Shown here in pieces: positions 7,472 to 14,594 of a DNA stretch of 36,143 nt. Both the position numbers and the translations under genes were made by a program. The DNA is taken from NCBI GenBank assembly GCA_003220435.1, contig QHSL01000036.1, positions 1 through 36,143 of the forward strand, read 5' to 3'. How positions within the stretch are numbered: the stretch's first letter is position 1; each line of letters starts with the position of its first letter. Below the pieces are notes generated by a model. The model was not told where the DNA came from, did no database searches, and saw only the letters and a list, made by a program, of their open reading frames with translations. The stretch is from Candidatus Rokuibacteriota bacterium. Its GTDB lineage: Bacteria > Methylomirabilota > Methylomirabilia > Rokubacteriales > CSP1-6.

Positions 7472-8509
7472 ATGACCACGAACCGTACGTCCTACGTCTA
7501 CGTCGGCCTGGCAGGCGAAACCGCCCCGAACCGCCCCATCAAGTCGGGCCTCTACCGCATGGCCTTGGGCGACGATCGCTGGGAGCTCGCGACGCGCGGC
7601 CTGCCCGAGGCGCCCGCGATCCGGGCGATTGCCACGCATCCCGAGGACCCGGGCACGGTGTATGTCGGCACGCAGCACGGTCCCTACCGCACCACGGATC
7701 ATGGCGACCACTGGGAGAAGGTCGACATCGCGGATCACGGCCTGCCGGTCTGGTCGCTGCTGTTCGATCCGCGTGACCCGCGCGTGATGTACGCGGGCTA
7801 CGAGAACTGCGGGATCTTTCGCAGTGAAGACGGTGGCGAGCGCTGGCGGGAGCTGCCGGTGACGGTCCGCTTCCCTGAGATCACCGTGGGTCCCGGCGCC
7901 AACCCGGCCAAGCGGGTGCTGAAGCTGGCGGCCAGCCCCACCGACCCGGACGAGATCTACGGGGCCATCGAGGTCGGAGGCGTCATTCGCAGCCTGGACG
8001 CGGGTGAGCACTGGGAGAACATGAGCCACGGCACGTATCTGAATGATGACACCGTGGACATGCACGCGGTGCTGGTGGCGCGGTGGCGTCCGGGGACGGT
8101 GTTCGCGATCGCGCGGGCGGGGCTGTTCAGCAGCACGGACCGGGGCGGGCACTGGGCCAGCGGCCGCCTCGAGCCGCTGAATCCCAAGGGCCAGACGTAC
8201 TGCCGCGACATCCGTGAAGTCCCGGGCGATCCGAAGACCATCTGGGTGGCGGCGGGCGCGAATTTCCAGAGCGACGTGGGCGCGCTGTTCCGCAGCAAGG
8301 ACGGGGGCGCCAGCTGGGCGCGGGTGAAGATGGGCATCGAGCCGAAGACGACGATGATCGCGCTGACCTTCGACCAGCGGCAGCCCAAGCGCATGTTCTG
8401 CGCGACCGGTGGCGGCGAGGTGTTCGCGAGCGAGGACGGCGGCGAGAGCTGGGCGGTGCGTCCGCTGCCCGAGGGGGCAACGCAGGTCTACGCGATGGCG
8501 TGCGGCTAG
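7472..8509 (+). CDS. BNR/WD40-like beta-propeller repeat protein
   Basis: This 345-residue protein is made almost entirely of BNR/sialidase-type propeller repeats. At least six Asp-box-like motifs are visible: RTTDHGDHW, RSEDGGERW, RSLDAGEHW, SSTDRGGHW, RSKDGGASW and ASEDGGESW. They alternate with strands such as PGTVYVGTQHGPY and PRVMYAGYENCGIF. There is no signal peptide, so it is probably cytoplasmic, unlike true secreted sialidases, and I see no sialidase catalytic Arg triad. It is best described as a YCF48/sortilin-like propeller of unknown ligand. A strong AAGGAGG lies before the ATG, and a -10-like TATAGT at 7433-7438 suggests transcription separate from the amidohydrolase, which ends 47 bp upstream. 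Confidence 0.85.
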   Translation: MTTNRTSYVYVGLAGETAPNRPIKSGLYRMALGDDRWELATRGLPEAPAIRAIATHPEDPGTVYVGTQHGPYRTTDHGDHWEKVDIADHGLPVWSLLFDPRDPRVMYAGYENCGIFRSEDGGERWRELPVTVRFPEITVGPGANPAKRVLKLAASPTDPDEIYGAIEVGGVIRSLDAGEHWENMSHGTYLNDDTVDMHAVLVARWRPGTVFAIARAGLFSSTDRGGHWASGRLEPLNPKGQTYCRDIREVPGDPKTIWVAAGANFQSDVGALFRSKDGGASWARVKMGIEPKTTMIALTFDQRQPKRMFCATGGGEVFASEDGGESWAVRPLPEGATQVYAMACG

Positions 8510-8519
8510 CGCGGAAGCC

Positions 8520-8544
8520 GTCAGGCTAGTCCGAGCTGCCTGAC
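8520..8544 (+). promoter_or_regulatory. Inverted repeat directly abutting the cyclase-gene start codon
   Basis: GTCAGGC (8520-8526) and GCCTGAC (8538-8544) form a perfect 7-bp stem, extendable by an AG/CT pair after a one-base bulge, leaving a 6-nt loop. The right arm ends immediately before the GTG at 8545. There is no T tract, so it is a weak terminator candidate for the upstream propeller gene. It could instead hide the translation start of the cyclase gene, which has no recognisable Shine-Dalgarno. Confidence 0.5.
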
Positions 8545-11500
8545 GTGCAATGCCCACGGTGCCGGACCGAGAATCGCGAGGGCCGGCGCTTCTGCGGCGA
8601 GTGCGGGCTGTCCTTCGGCTCGACGTGCCCGGCATGCGGCTTCCTGAACGAAGGCAATGAGAAGTTCTGCGGCGGGTGCGGCCGATCCCTCACCCAGCTC
8701 GCGCCCACCGCCGGGCCAAAGTTCCAGTCGCCGCAGGCCTACACGCCGAAGCACCTTGCCGAGAAGATCGTCGGCTCGAGAGGCGCCCTGGAAGGCGAGC
8801 GCAAGCAGGTGACCGTGCTGTTCGCGGACCTGAAGGGCTCGATGGAGCTGCTGGCCGATCGCGACCCCGAGACCGCGCGCTCGATTCTCGATCCTGTTCT
8901 CGAGCGCATGATGAACGCGGTCCATCACTACGAGGGCACCGTCAATCAGGTGATGGGCGACGGGATCATGGCGCTGTTCGGGGCCCCGGTCGCCCACGAG
9001 GACCACGCCGTGCGCGCCTGCTACGCCGCCCTGCGCATGCAGGAGCTGGTGAAGGCCTACGCCGAAGGGGCGTTTCGCGCTCACGGCGTCACGGTCAGGA
9101 TGCGGGTGGGGTTGAACTCCGGAGAGGTCGTGGTCCGTTCGATCCGCTCGGACCTCCGCATGGACTACTCGGCCGTCGGCCAGACCACCCACCTGGCCGC
9201 TCGCATGGAGCAGCTCGCTCCGCCGGGCGCGATCTGGATCACCGCACCCACGTTGCGCCTGGTCGAGACCTTCGTGGAGGTCCGGCCGCTCGGCCCTGTC
9301 CCGATCCAGGGTCTCGACGCGCCCGTCGAGGTCTACGAGGTCGTCGCGGCTGGGCACGTGCGAACCCGATTTCAGGCGTCCGCCATTCGGGGCCTGAGCC
9401 GCTTCGTCGGGCGCGATGCGGAGCTGGAGCACCTCCGCGCAGCGCTCGAAGCAGCGCGGCGCGGCCGCGGTGAGGTCATGGCCGTTGTCGGTGAGCCGGG
9501 CGTGGGCAAGTCCCGACTGTTCCACGAGCTGACCCACTCTCACCGGGCCGCCGGGTGCCTTGTCTTGCAGGCCAGCGCCGTCTCCTATGGCCGGGCCGCC
9601 AGCTATCTCCCCGTCGTCGATCTCCTGAAATCGTATTTCCGCATCGACGAGCGTGACGACGTCCGATCCATTCGCGCCAAAGCGACCGGGCATCTGCTCA
9701 CGCTCGACGAGGGACTCAGGGACCTGCTCCCGCCGATTCTCTGGTTGCTCGACGCCCTGCCCGAGGGCGATGGCCTTCGTGATCTCGAGCCGCCTCAGCG
9801 GCGGCAGCTCACGCTGGATGCCGTGAAGCGCCTGTTCCTGCGTGAGAGCCAGGTCCAGCCCCTCGTTCTGGTGCTGGAGGACCTGCACTGGATCGATGCC
9901 GAGACTCAAGCCCTGCTCGACAGCCTGGTGGAGAGCGTGCCCGCGGCGCCGCTGCTGCTACTCGTCAACTATCGTCCCGAATATCGCCACGACTGGACCG
10001 GCAAGACCTACTATCGCCAGCTCCGGATCGATCCGTTGCCGCCGGCGAGCGCGGAGACGCTGCTAGACGCCCTGGTCGGTGACGGCGCTGAGCTCGCCCC
10101 GCTCAAGCGCCTGCTGATCGAGCGGACGGAGGGCAACCCGTTCTTCCTCGAGGAGAGCGTTCGGACGCTGGTCGAGACCGGCGCTCTTGCCGACGAGCGC
10201 GGCGCGTACCGGCTGATTAAGGACCCGCGGGCGATCCAGGTCCCCGCGACGGTGCAGGCGCTCCTGGCGGGGCGCATCGACCGACTCCCGCCCGAAGAAA
10301 AGCGCCTCCTCCAGGCCGCCTCGGTGATCGGCAAGGACGTGCCGTTATCCCTGCTCCAGGCCGTTGTCGAGGACGGCGAGGCGGATCCCGACCGTGGGCT
10401 AGCGCATCTGGCCGCTGCCGAATTCCTCTACGAGACGCGCCTCTATCCGGAGGTGGAATACACCTTCAAGCACGCGCTGACGCACGAGGTCGCCTATGCG
10501 AGCCTCGTGCAGGAACGGCGGCGCGCGCTCCACCTGCGGATCCTCGAAGCGCTGGAGCGCCGGCAGGCCGATCATCCGAGCGAGGAGGTCGAGCCTCTCG
10601 CTCGCCACGCGCTAGGCGCCGAGGCGTGGGACAGGGCCGCCCGGTACCTTCGCCAGGCGGGACAAAGGGCGATCGCGCGGTCCTCGTATGCGGCAGCGGC
10701 CGAACTGCTCCGTGAGGCGCTGCGGGCGCTCGAGCGGCTGCCCGACGCCCGTGAGACCCTCGCGCAGGCCATCGACCTCAGACTCGAGCTGCAGATCGCG
10801 CTCGTCCCGCAGGGGAGATTCCACGACGCGCTGGCCGTCATCCGCGAGGCCGAAGGGCTGGCGATCAAGCTCGATGATCGCGCGCGCCTGGGACGGGTGC
10901 TGGCCGACATCTGCGCGCGCTTGAGGAACGTCACCGGCGAGCACCTTCAGGCGATCGAGGTCGGGCGGCGTGCCCTGGCGATCGCCGCCGAAGGGGGCGA
11001 CCGTGCGCTCGAGCTCGAGGCCCAGTACCGCACCGGACAGGCGTACTTCGCGATCGGCGACTACGGCCGTGCTCTCGACCTGCTGTCCCGGTGTGCGGCA
11101 GGAACAGATGAGGCGCGCGTCGCGCTCTCGCCGCTCTTCGAGTCGTGGGCGCACACGTGGCTCGCCTTGACCCTGTCGAGTATCGGGCGATTCGTCGACG
11201 CGCGGTCGCATGCCCAGACCGCACTCCGGATCGCGGAAGGCGCGGACCATCCCTTCACGCTCGCCGAGGCGTTGACGGGGCTCTCGAGCGTCTCTCTCGC
11301 GCAAGGAGACGTCGACGGAGCGATCGAGATGCTGGAGCGTGCGCGCGTCCTCCTCGGCCGGTGGAACCTCCAACCCTGGGCGGTCGTCGCTCGCCTCGGA
11401 CATGCCCGCGCCCTCGCCGGGCACGGGGTCGAGGCCCGAGACCTTCTCGAAGATGTGGCGCGCTCAGCGACCACGATGAGCTCGATGGGGGTGGGGCGTG

Positions 11501-11901
11501 CCATGGAGCTCGCGTGGCTCGGCGGAGCCCTCATGCTCGAGGGTCGCCTCGATGAGGCGCTGCAACGCGCCCAGGAGGCCAACGCCCTCGCGCGGCGGCA
11601 CGGGGAGCGCGGGCACGAAGCATGGAGTCTGCACATGCTCGGCGCGATCGTCGCCCGTCCTGATGCTCCGGATTTCGAGAAGGCGGAAGCGCACTACCGC
11701 GCCGCCCTGGCCCTGGCCAGTGAGCTCGGCATGCGCCCGCTCGTCGCCCACTGCCATTTCGAGCTGGGCAAGCTCTTCCGTAAGAGTGATCGGCCCGAGG
11801 ACTCACGAGAACATCTGGTGGCGGCGACCACGCTGTATCGGGAGATGGATATGCGCGCGTGGCTGGATCGGGCGGAGGCGGAGATGCGGCAGTTGGCGTG
11901 A
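8545..11901 (+). CDS. Zinc-ribbon / class III nucleotide cyclase / AAA ATPase / TPR protein
   Basis: This 1118-residue multidomain protein starts with two zinc ribbons (CPRC/CGEC and CPAC/CGGC, residues 3-45). A class III adenylate/guanylate cyclase domain (about 85-270) follows, with the first metal-binding Asp in LFADLKGS and the second in MGDGIMALFGAP (Asp139). The AAA/STAND-type ATPase has Walker A GEPGVGKS at 316-323 and Walker B LVLVLEDLHWID at about 440-450. The C-terminal half is TPR-like helical repeats. Such proteins are soluble signalling ATPases in which the cyclase may make cAMP in response to a partner sensed by the repeats; the ligand is unknown. The usual Lys before GDG in adenylate cyclases is replaced (NQVMGDG), so substrate or activity is uncertain. 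The start is GTG at 8545, with an in-frame stop at 8527-8529. A second gene of the same plan lies at 25052-28235. Confidence 0.9.
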   Translation: MQCPRCRTENREGRRFCGECGLSFGSTCPACGFLNEGNEKFCGGCGRSLTQLAPTAGPKFQSPQAYTPKHLAEKIVGSRGALEGERKQVTVLFADLKGSMELLADRDPETARSILDPVLERMMNAVHHYEGTVNQVMGDGIMALFGAPVAHEDHAVRACYAALRMQELVKAYAEGAFRAHGVTVRMRVGLNSGEVVVRSIRSDLRMDYSAVGQTTHLAARMEQLAPPGAIWITAPTLRLVETFVEVRPLGPVPIQGLDAPVEVYEVVAAGHVRTRFQASAIRGLSRFVGRDAELEHLRAALEAARRGRGEVMAVVGEPGVGKSRLFHELTHSHRAAGCLVLQASAVSYGRAASYLPVVDLLKSYFRIDERDDVRSIRAKATGHLLTLDEGLRDLLPPILWLLDALPEGDGLRDLEPPQRRQLTLDAVKRLFLRESQVQPLVLVLEDLHWIDAETQALLDSLVESVPAAPLLLLVNYRPEYRHDWTGKTYYRQLRIDPLPPASAETLLDALVGDGAELAPLKRLLIERTEGNPFFLEESVRTLVETGALADERGAYRLIKDPRAIQVPATVQALLAGRIDRLPPEEKRLLQAASVIGKDVPLSLLQAVVEDGEADPDRGLAHLAAAEFLYETRLYPEVEYTFKHALTHEVAYASLVQERRRALHLRILEALERRQADHPSEEVEPLARHALGAEAWDRAARYLRQAGQRAIARSSYAAAAELLREALRALERLPDARETLAQAIDLRLELQIALVPQGRFHDALAVIREAEGLAIKLDDRARLGRVLADICARLRNVTGEHLQAIEVGRRALAIAAEGGDRALELEAQYRTGQAYFAIGDYGRALDLLSRCAAGTDEARVALSPLFESWAHTWLALTLSSIGRFVDARSHAQTALRIAEGADHPFTLAEALTGLSSVSLAQGDVDGAIEMLERARVLLGRWNLQPWAVVARLGHARALAGHGVEARDLLEDVARSATTMSSMGVGRAMELAWLGGALMLEGRLDEALQRAQEANALARRHGERGHEAWSLHMLGAIVARPDAPDFEKAEAHYRAALALASELGMRPLVAHCHFELGKLFRKSDRPEDSREHLVAATTLYREMDMRAWLDRAEAEMRQLA

Positions 11902-11908
11902 GGGCCGT

Positions 11909-12418
11909 TTACTCGAACGGCTTCCCGTACTTCTCGCTGTGCGCGATCTCGCGTAGCGCCTTGCGCTGTTTCTTGCCCCTGCCCACCGCACGCGCGGGGT
12001 AGCCGAAGGGAAGGACCGCGAGCACGTCCAGACTGGCCGGGATCTCCAGCAACGTCCTGGCCTTCTCCATCCCGCCGAAACCGACCCAGTTCGAGCCGAC
12101 GCCATCAGCCCATGCCGTGATCAGCATGGACTGGATGGCGCGGCTCGCGTCCGAAACTCCGAAGCGGCTCTTCTTGTCGGTCGCCACCACGACGGCCAGC
12201 GGCGCCTGGGCGATATAAGGTCCGCTCGAGGCCGAAGCGCCGAGCTTGCGCAGCATCTCGCGGTCGCGGACCACGATGAAGTGCCAGGGCTGGCCGTTCA
12301 TGCCGCTGCCGGTGAGGCGGCCCGCCTCGACGATCCGTTTCACGACGGCCTCGGGCACGGGCTTGTCCTGGTAGCTGCGCACGGCCAGGAGCGTGCGAAC
12401 AGCCTCGAAGGCGTCCAG
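11909..12418 (-). CDS. Nitroreductase-family protein (probable CTG start)
   Basis: This FMN-dependent nitroreductase-like protein has 169 residues. DAFEAVRTLLAVRSYQDKPV is the family's N-terminal FMN-binding helix/loop (Arg-Ser for FMN phosphate). GSGMNGQPWHFIVVRD and the AWADGVGSNWVGFG segment complete the fold, and the end FGYPARAVGRGKKQRKAL is typical. These enzymes reduce nitroaromatics, quinones or enones with NAD(P)H. No ATG, GTG or TTG occurs in frame near the family's usual first residue. The best start is CTG at 12418, with AGGGGG 7 nt before it, overlapping the end of the upstream gene. An internal GTG (at AVRSY) would cut the first helix. It is probably co-transcribed with the HbpS-like gene 11 nt upstream. 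Confidence 0.8.
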   Translation of the reverse strand: MDAFEAVRTLLAVRSYQDKPVPEAVVKRIVEAGRLTGSGMNGQPWHFIVVRDREMLRKLGASASSGPYIAQAPLAVVVATDKKSRFGVSDASRAIQSMLITAWADGVGSNWVGFGGMEKARTLLEIPASLDVLAVLPFGYPARAVGRGKKQRKALREIAHSEKYGKPFE

Positions 12419-12429
12419 AACAAGGCCCC

Positions 12430-12825
12430 CTAGAGCTTCGCGACGGCCGCTTTGGCGACGTCCTCGTCCTGCTGGGAAGTCCCGCCGCCGACGCCGCAGG
12501 CGCCTTCCACCACGCCGTTGCGGATGATCGGCACGGCGCCCATGCTCGGGATCATGTGGCCGCCCTCGGCGGCGACGATGCCCTGGATGATCGGGGTGCC
12601 GGCGCGCTCGGTCAGCTCGCCGCTGGCGCGCCCGAAGGCGGCCGAGGCGATGGCCTTGCCCTGGGAGCCGTAGACGCTGCCCCAGATGGCGCCGTCCATG
12701 CGGTTGAACGCCATCAGGCGCCCGCCGGCGTCGCAGACCGCCGCGCTGACCTTGATGTTCATCTCCTGAGCCTTGGTGATGGCCGCTTGGACGATACGAT
12801 TGGCTTCGCTGAGCGTCAGGGCCAT
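12430..12825 (-). CDS. HbpS/GlcG-like heme-binding family protein (DUF336)
   Basis: This 131-residue protein has the full GlcG/HbpS pattern: ALTLSEANRIVQAAITKAQE, AAVCDAGGRLMAFNRMDGA, then KAIASAAFGRASGEL and GMG-like GGHMIPSMGAVPI, ending GACGVGGGTSQQDEDVAKAA. Members bind heme or act as accessory proteins in oxidative stress and in small-molecule degradation clusters; the exact ligand is unknown. A strong AAGGAGG lies just before the ATG at 12825. It sits between an SDR gene (12 nt upstream) and the nitroreductase, so the three likely form one redox operon. Confidence 0.9.
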   Translation of the reverse strand: MALTLSEANRIVQAAITKAQEMNIKVSAAVCDAGGRLMAFNRMDGAIWGSVYGSQGKAIASAAFGRASGELTERAGTPIIQGIVAAEGGHMIPSMGAVPIIRNGVVEGACGVGGGTSQQDEDVAKAAVAKL

Positions 12826-12837
12826 GGCGTGACCTCC

Positions 12838-13593
12838 TTATTCCGCGGTTGTTCCACCATCGATCACCAGCTCGCTTCCGGTCATGTAGGACGACTCGTC
12901 GGATGCGAGGTATATCACACCGTAGGCGACTTCCTCGGGCGTTCCCACGCGTCCCATGGGCAGGCGTCGCAGGCGCTGCTCCCACTGGGCCTTGTTCTCG
13001 AGCGAGTCCTTGATCATGTCGGTCGCGATCGGCCCGGGGTGAACCGAGTTGCAGCGGATGTTGTCCCTGGCGTGCTGGATCGCAGTCGACTTGGTGAAGA
13101 GGCGCACCGCGCCCTTGGTCGCGGTGTAGGCGGCGGTGTTCTGAGGGCTCCCGACCAGCCCGGCCACGGACGAGATGTTGATGATGGAGCCGCCGCCCGC
13201 CTGGCGCATCGCCGGGATCGCGGCCTTGGTGCCGAGGAACACGCCCTTGACGTTGACCGCCATGATGCGGTCCCAGTCCTCCTCGGAGGTCTCCTCGATG
13301 GGCTTGCGGAAGAGAATGCCGGCGTTGTTGACGAGCACGTTGAGCTTGCCGTACGCCTGTACGGCCGTCGCCACCGCGGCACGCCAGTCGGCCTCGCGCG
13401 TCACGTTCAGGTGGAGGTAGGTCGCCTTGCCGCCGTTGGCGGTGATCTCCAGGGCAACCTTCTTGCCTTCGTCGTCGAGGACGTCGCCGAGCACCACCGC
13501 GGCGCCCTCGCGAGAGAACATGCGGCCTTCGACGGCGCCCTGGCCGCGCGCGCCGCCGCTGATCAGCGCTACTTTTCCGTCGAGTCGTCCCAT
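12838..13593 (-). CDS. SDR-family NAD-dependent oxidoreductase
   Basis: This 251-residue classical SDR has SGGARGQG at 12-19, NNAG at 89-92, a catalytic Ser at 141-142 and YTATK with Tyr156 and Lys160. Asp37 at the end of beta-2 (VLGDVLD) predicts NAD rather than NADP. It resembles 3-alpha,20-beta-hydroxysteroid and cyclopentanol dehydrogenases, which end in ELVIDGG as here. AGGAG is present before the ATG at 13593. It is the upstream partner of the HbpS-like and nitroreductase genes, and follows the epimerase-like gene by 10 bp. Confidence 0.92.
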   Translation of the reverse strand: MGRLDGKVALISGGARGQGAVEGRMFSREGAAVVLGDVLDDEGKKVALEITANGGKATYLHLNVTREADWRAAVATAVQAYGKLNVLVNNAGILFRKPIEETSEEDWDRIMAVNVKGVFLGTKAAIPAMRQAGGGSIINISSVAGLVGSPQNTAAYTATKGAVRLFTKSTAIQHARDNIRCNSVHPGPIATDMIKDSLENKAQWEQRLRRLPMGRVGTPEEVAYGVIYLASDESSYMTGSELVIDGGTTAE

Positions 13594-13603
13594 CGCGTGT
13601 CTC

Positions 13604-14551
13604 CTACTGTGGATTGGTGCGCAGCCAGTCGATGTAGGCCGCGACGCCCGTCTCGATCGTGTGCTCGGGCTGGTAGCCGACTTCCTTGACGCGGGACAGA
13701 TCCGTGGCCGGGTTCGTCGAGTTGCCGGGCGTCCGCCCCGGCTTCAGAGCAGAGCCGCGCGCGCCCGGCACGGCCTTGCGCACCGCCTCGACGACGTCCT
13801 TGTTGGACGCGGCGCGCCCGGAGGCGATGTTGTAGACGCGGTGAGCGAGCCGCTCCGCGGTGTGCACCATCTGGATGCCGCGCGCCACGTCCTTCACGTA
13901 GGTCCAGTCGGCCTGGTCGTCCTCGAAGATCTTGCCGTCGGGGCGATCGTTGAAGTCGGGCTCGGCGTTCCGGGCGGCCGCGTGGCAGAGACGGCTGACC
14001 GGGTTGTGCATGCTGTAGTAGAGCGGACCGTAGATGCTCCCGATGCGGAGCGCGACCACGTCGAGCTTGTTCTGCGCGGCGTAGTAGTGGGCGTGCATCT
14101 CCATGCCCTTCTTGAACGCCGAGACCTGGGTCGGTGAGGGGATCGGGAGCCCGACGTCCTCACGGAAGGGCCCGGCGGGCAGGCCGCCGTAGACGGCGAC
14201 CGAGCTGCCGAGCGATACGCGGCGAAGAGCGAACGTGCGGGCGGCCTCCAGCACGTTCTGCAGACCTTGCGTGTACAGGTGGTAGTCGGCCTGGGTCGAG
14301 ACGCTGCGCGCCGGCGGCGCCATCAGGTTGACGATGCTGTCGATCTGGTGGCGGCGCACCACCTCGAAGACTTCGTAGGGGTTGGTCACGTCCATGCGGG
14401 CGATGAAGACCCGCGTGCCGATGGCGCCCTTGAAGAGGTCGGGCACCCGGTGCGTGCTGTGCTGGGTGATGACGACCTTCTCGCCGACCTCTACGAAGCG
14501 CAGCGCGGTGTTGAGCCCGATGAATCCCATGCCGCCGATGATGAGAATCAT
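13604..14551 (-). CDS. NAD-dependent epimerase/dehydratase-like protein lacking the catalytic Tyr
   Basis: This extended-SDR fold protein of 315 residues begins MILIIGGMGFIG (GGxGFIG nucleotide loop at 6-12), with LGSSVAVYGG near 114-123 and WTYVKDVARGIQMV and YNIASG later, as in sugar-nucleotide epimerases. The catalytic YxxxK position reads VSAFK (143-147), so the usual Tyr is Val while Lys147 is retained. Either the chemistry uses another residue or the protein binds rather than converts its substrate. I chose the ATG at 14551 because the family starts directly with this strand. An upstream in-frame start at 14587 only adds an atypical leader. It lies 10 bp before the SDR gene and probably belongs to the same operon. 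Confidence 0.85.
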   Translation of the reverse strand: MILIIGGMGFIGLNTALRFVEVGEKVVITQHSTHRVPDLFKGAIGTRVFIARMDVTNPYEVFEVVRRHQIDSIVNLMAPPARSVSTQADYHLYTQGLQNVLEAARTFALRRVSLGSSVAVYGGLPAGPFREDVGLPIPSPTQVSAFKKGMEMHAHYYAAQNKLDVVALRIGSIYGPLYYSMHNPVSRLCHAAARNAEPDFNDRPDGKIFEDDQADWTYVKDVARGIQMVHTAERLAHRVYNIASGRAASNKDVVEAVRKAVPGARGSALKPGRTPGNSTNPATDLSRVKEVGYQPEHTIETGVAAYIDWLRTNPQ

Positions 14552-14594
14552 GACCGGACGTGTACCACCACCGGCCGGCCATGACAACTGGGAT

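Noticed and set aside
13604-13620. Possible terminator between the epimerase-like and SDR genes.
   Set aside because: No hairpin with a T tract is visible; the two genes are 10 bp apart and more likely one operon.
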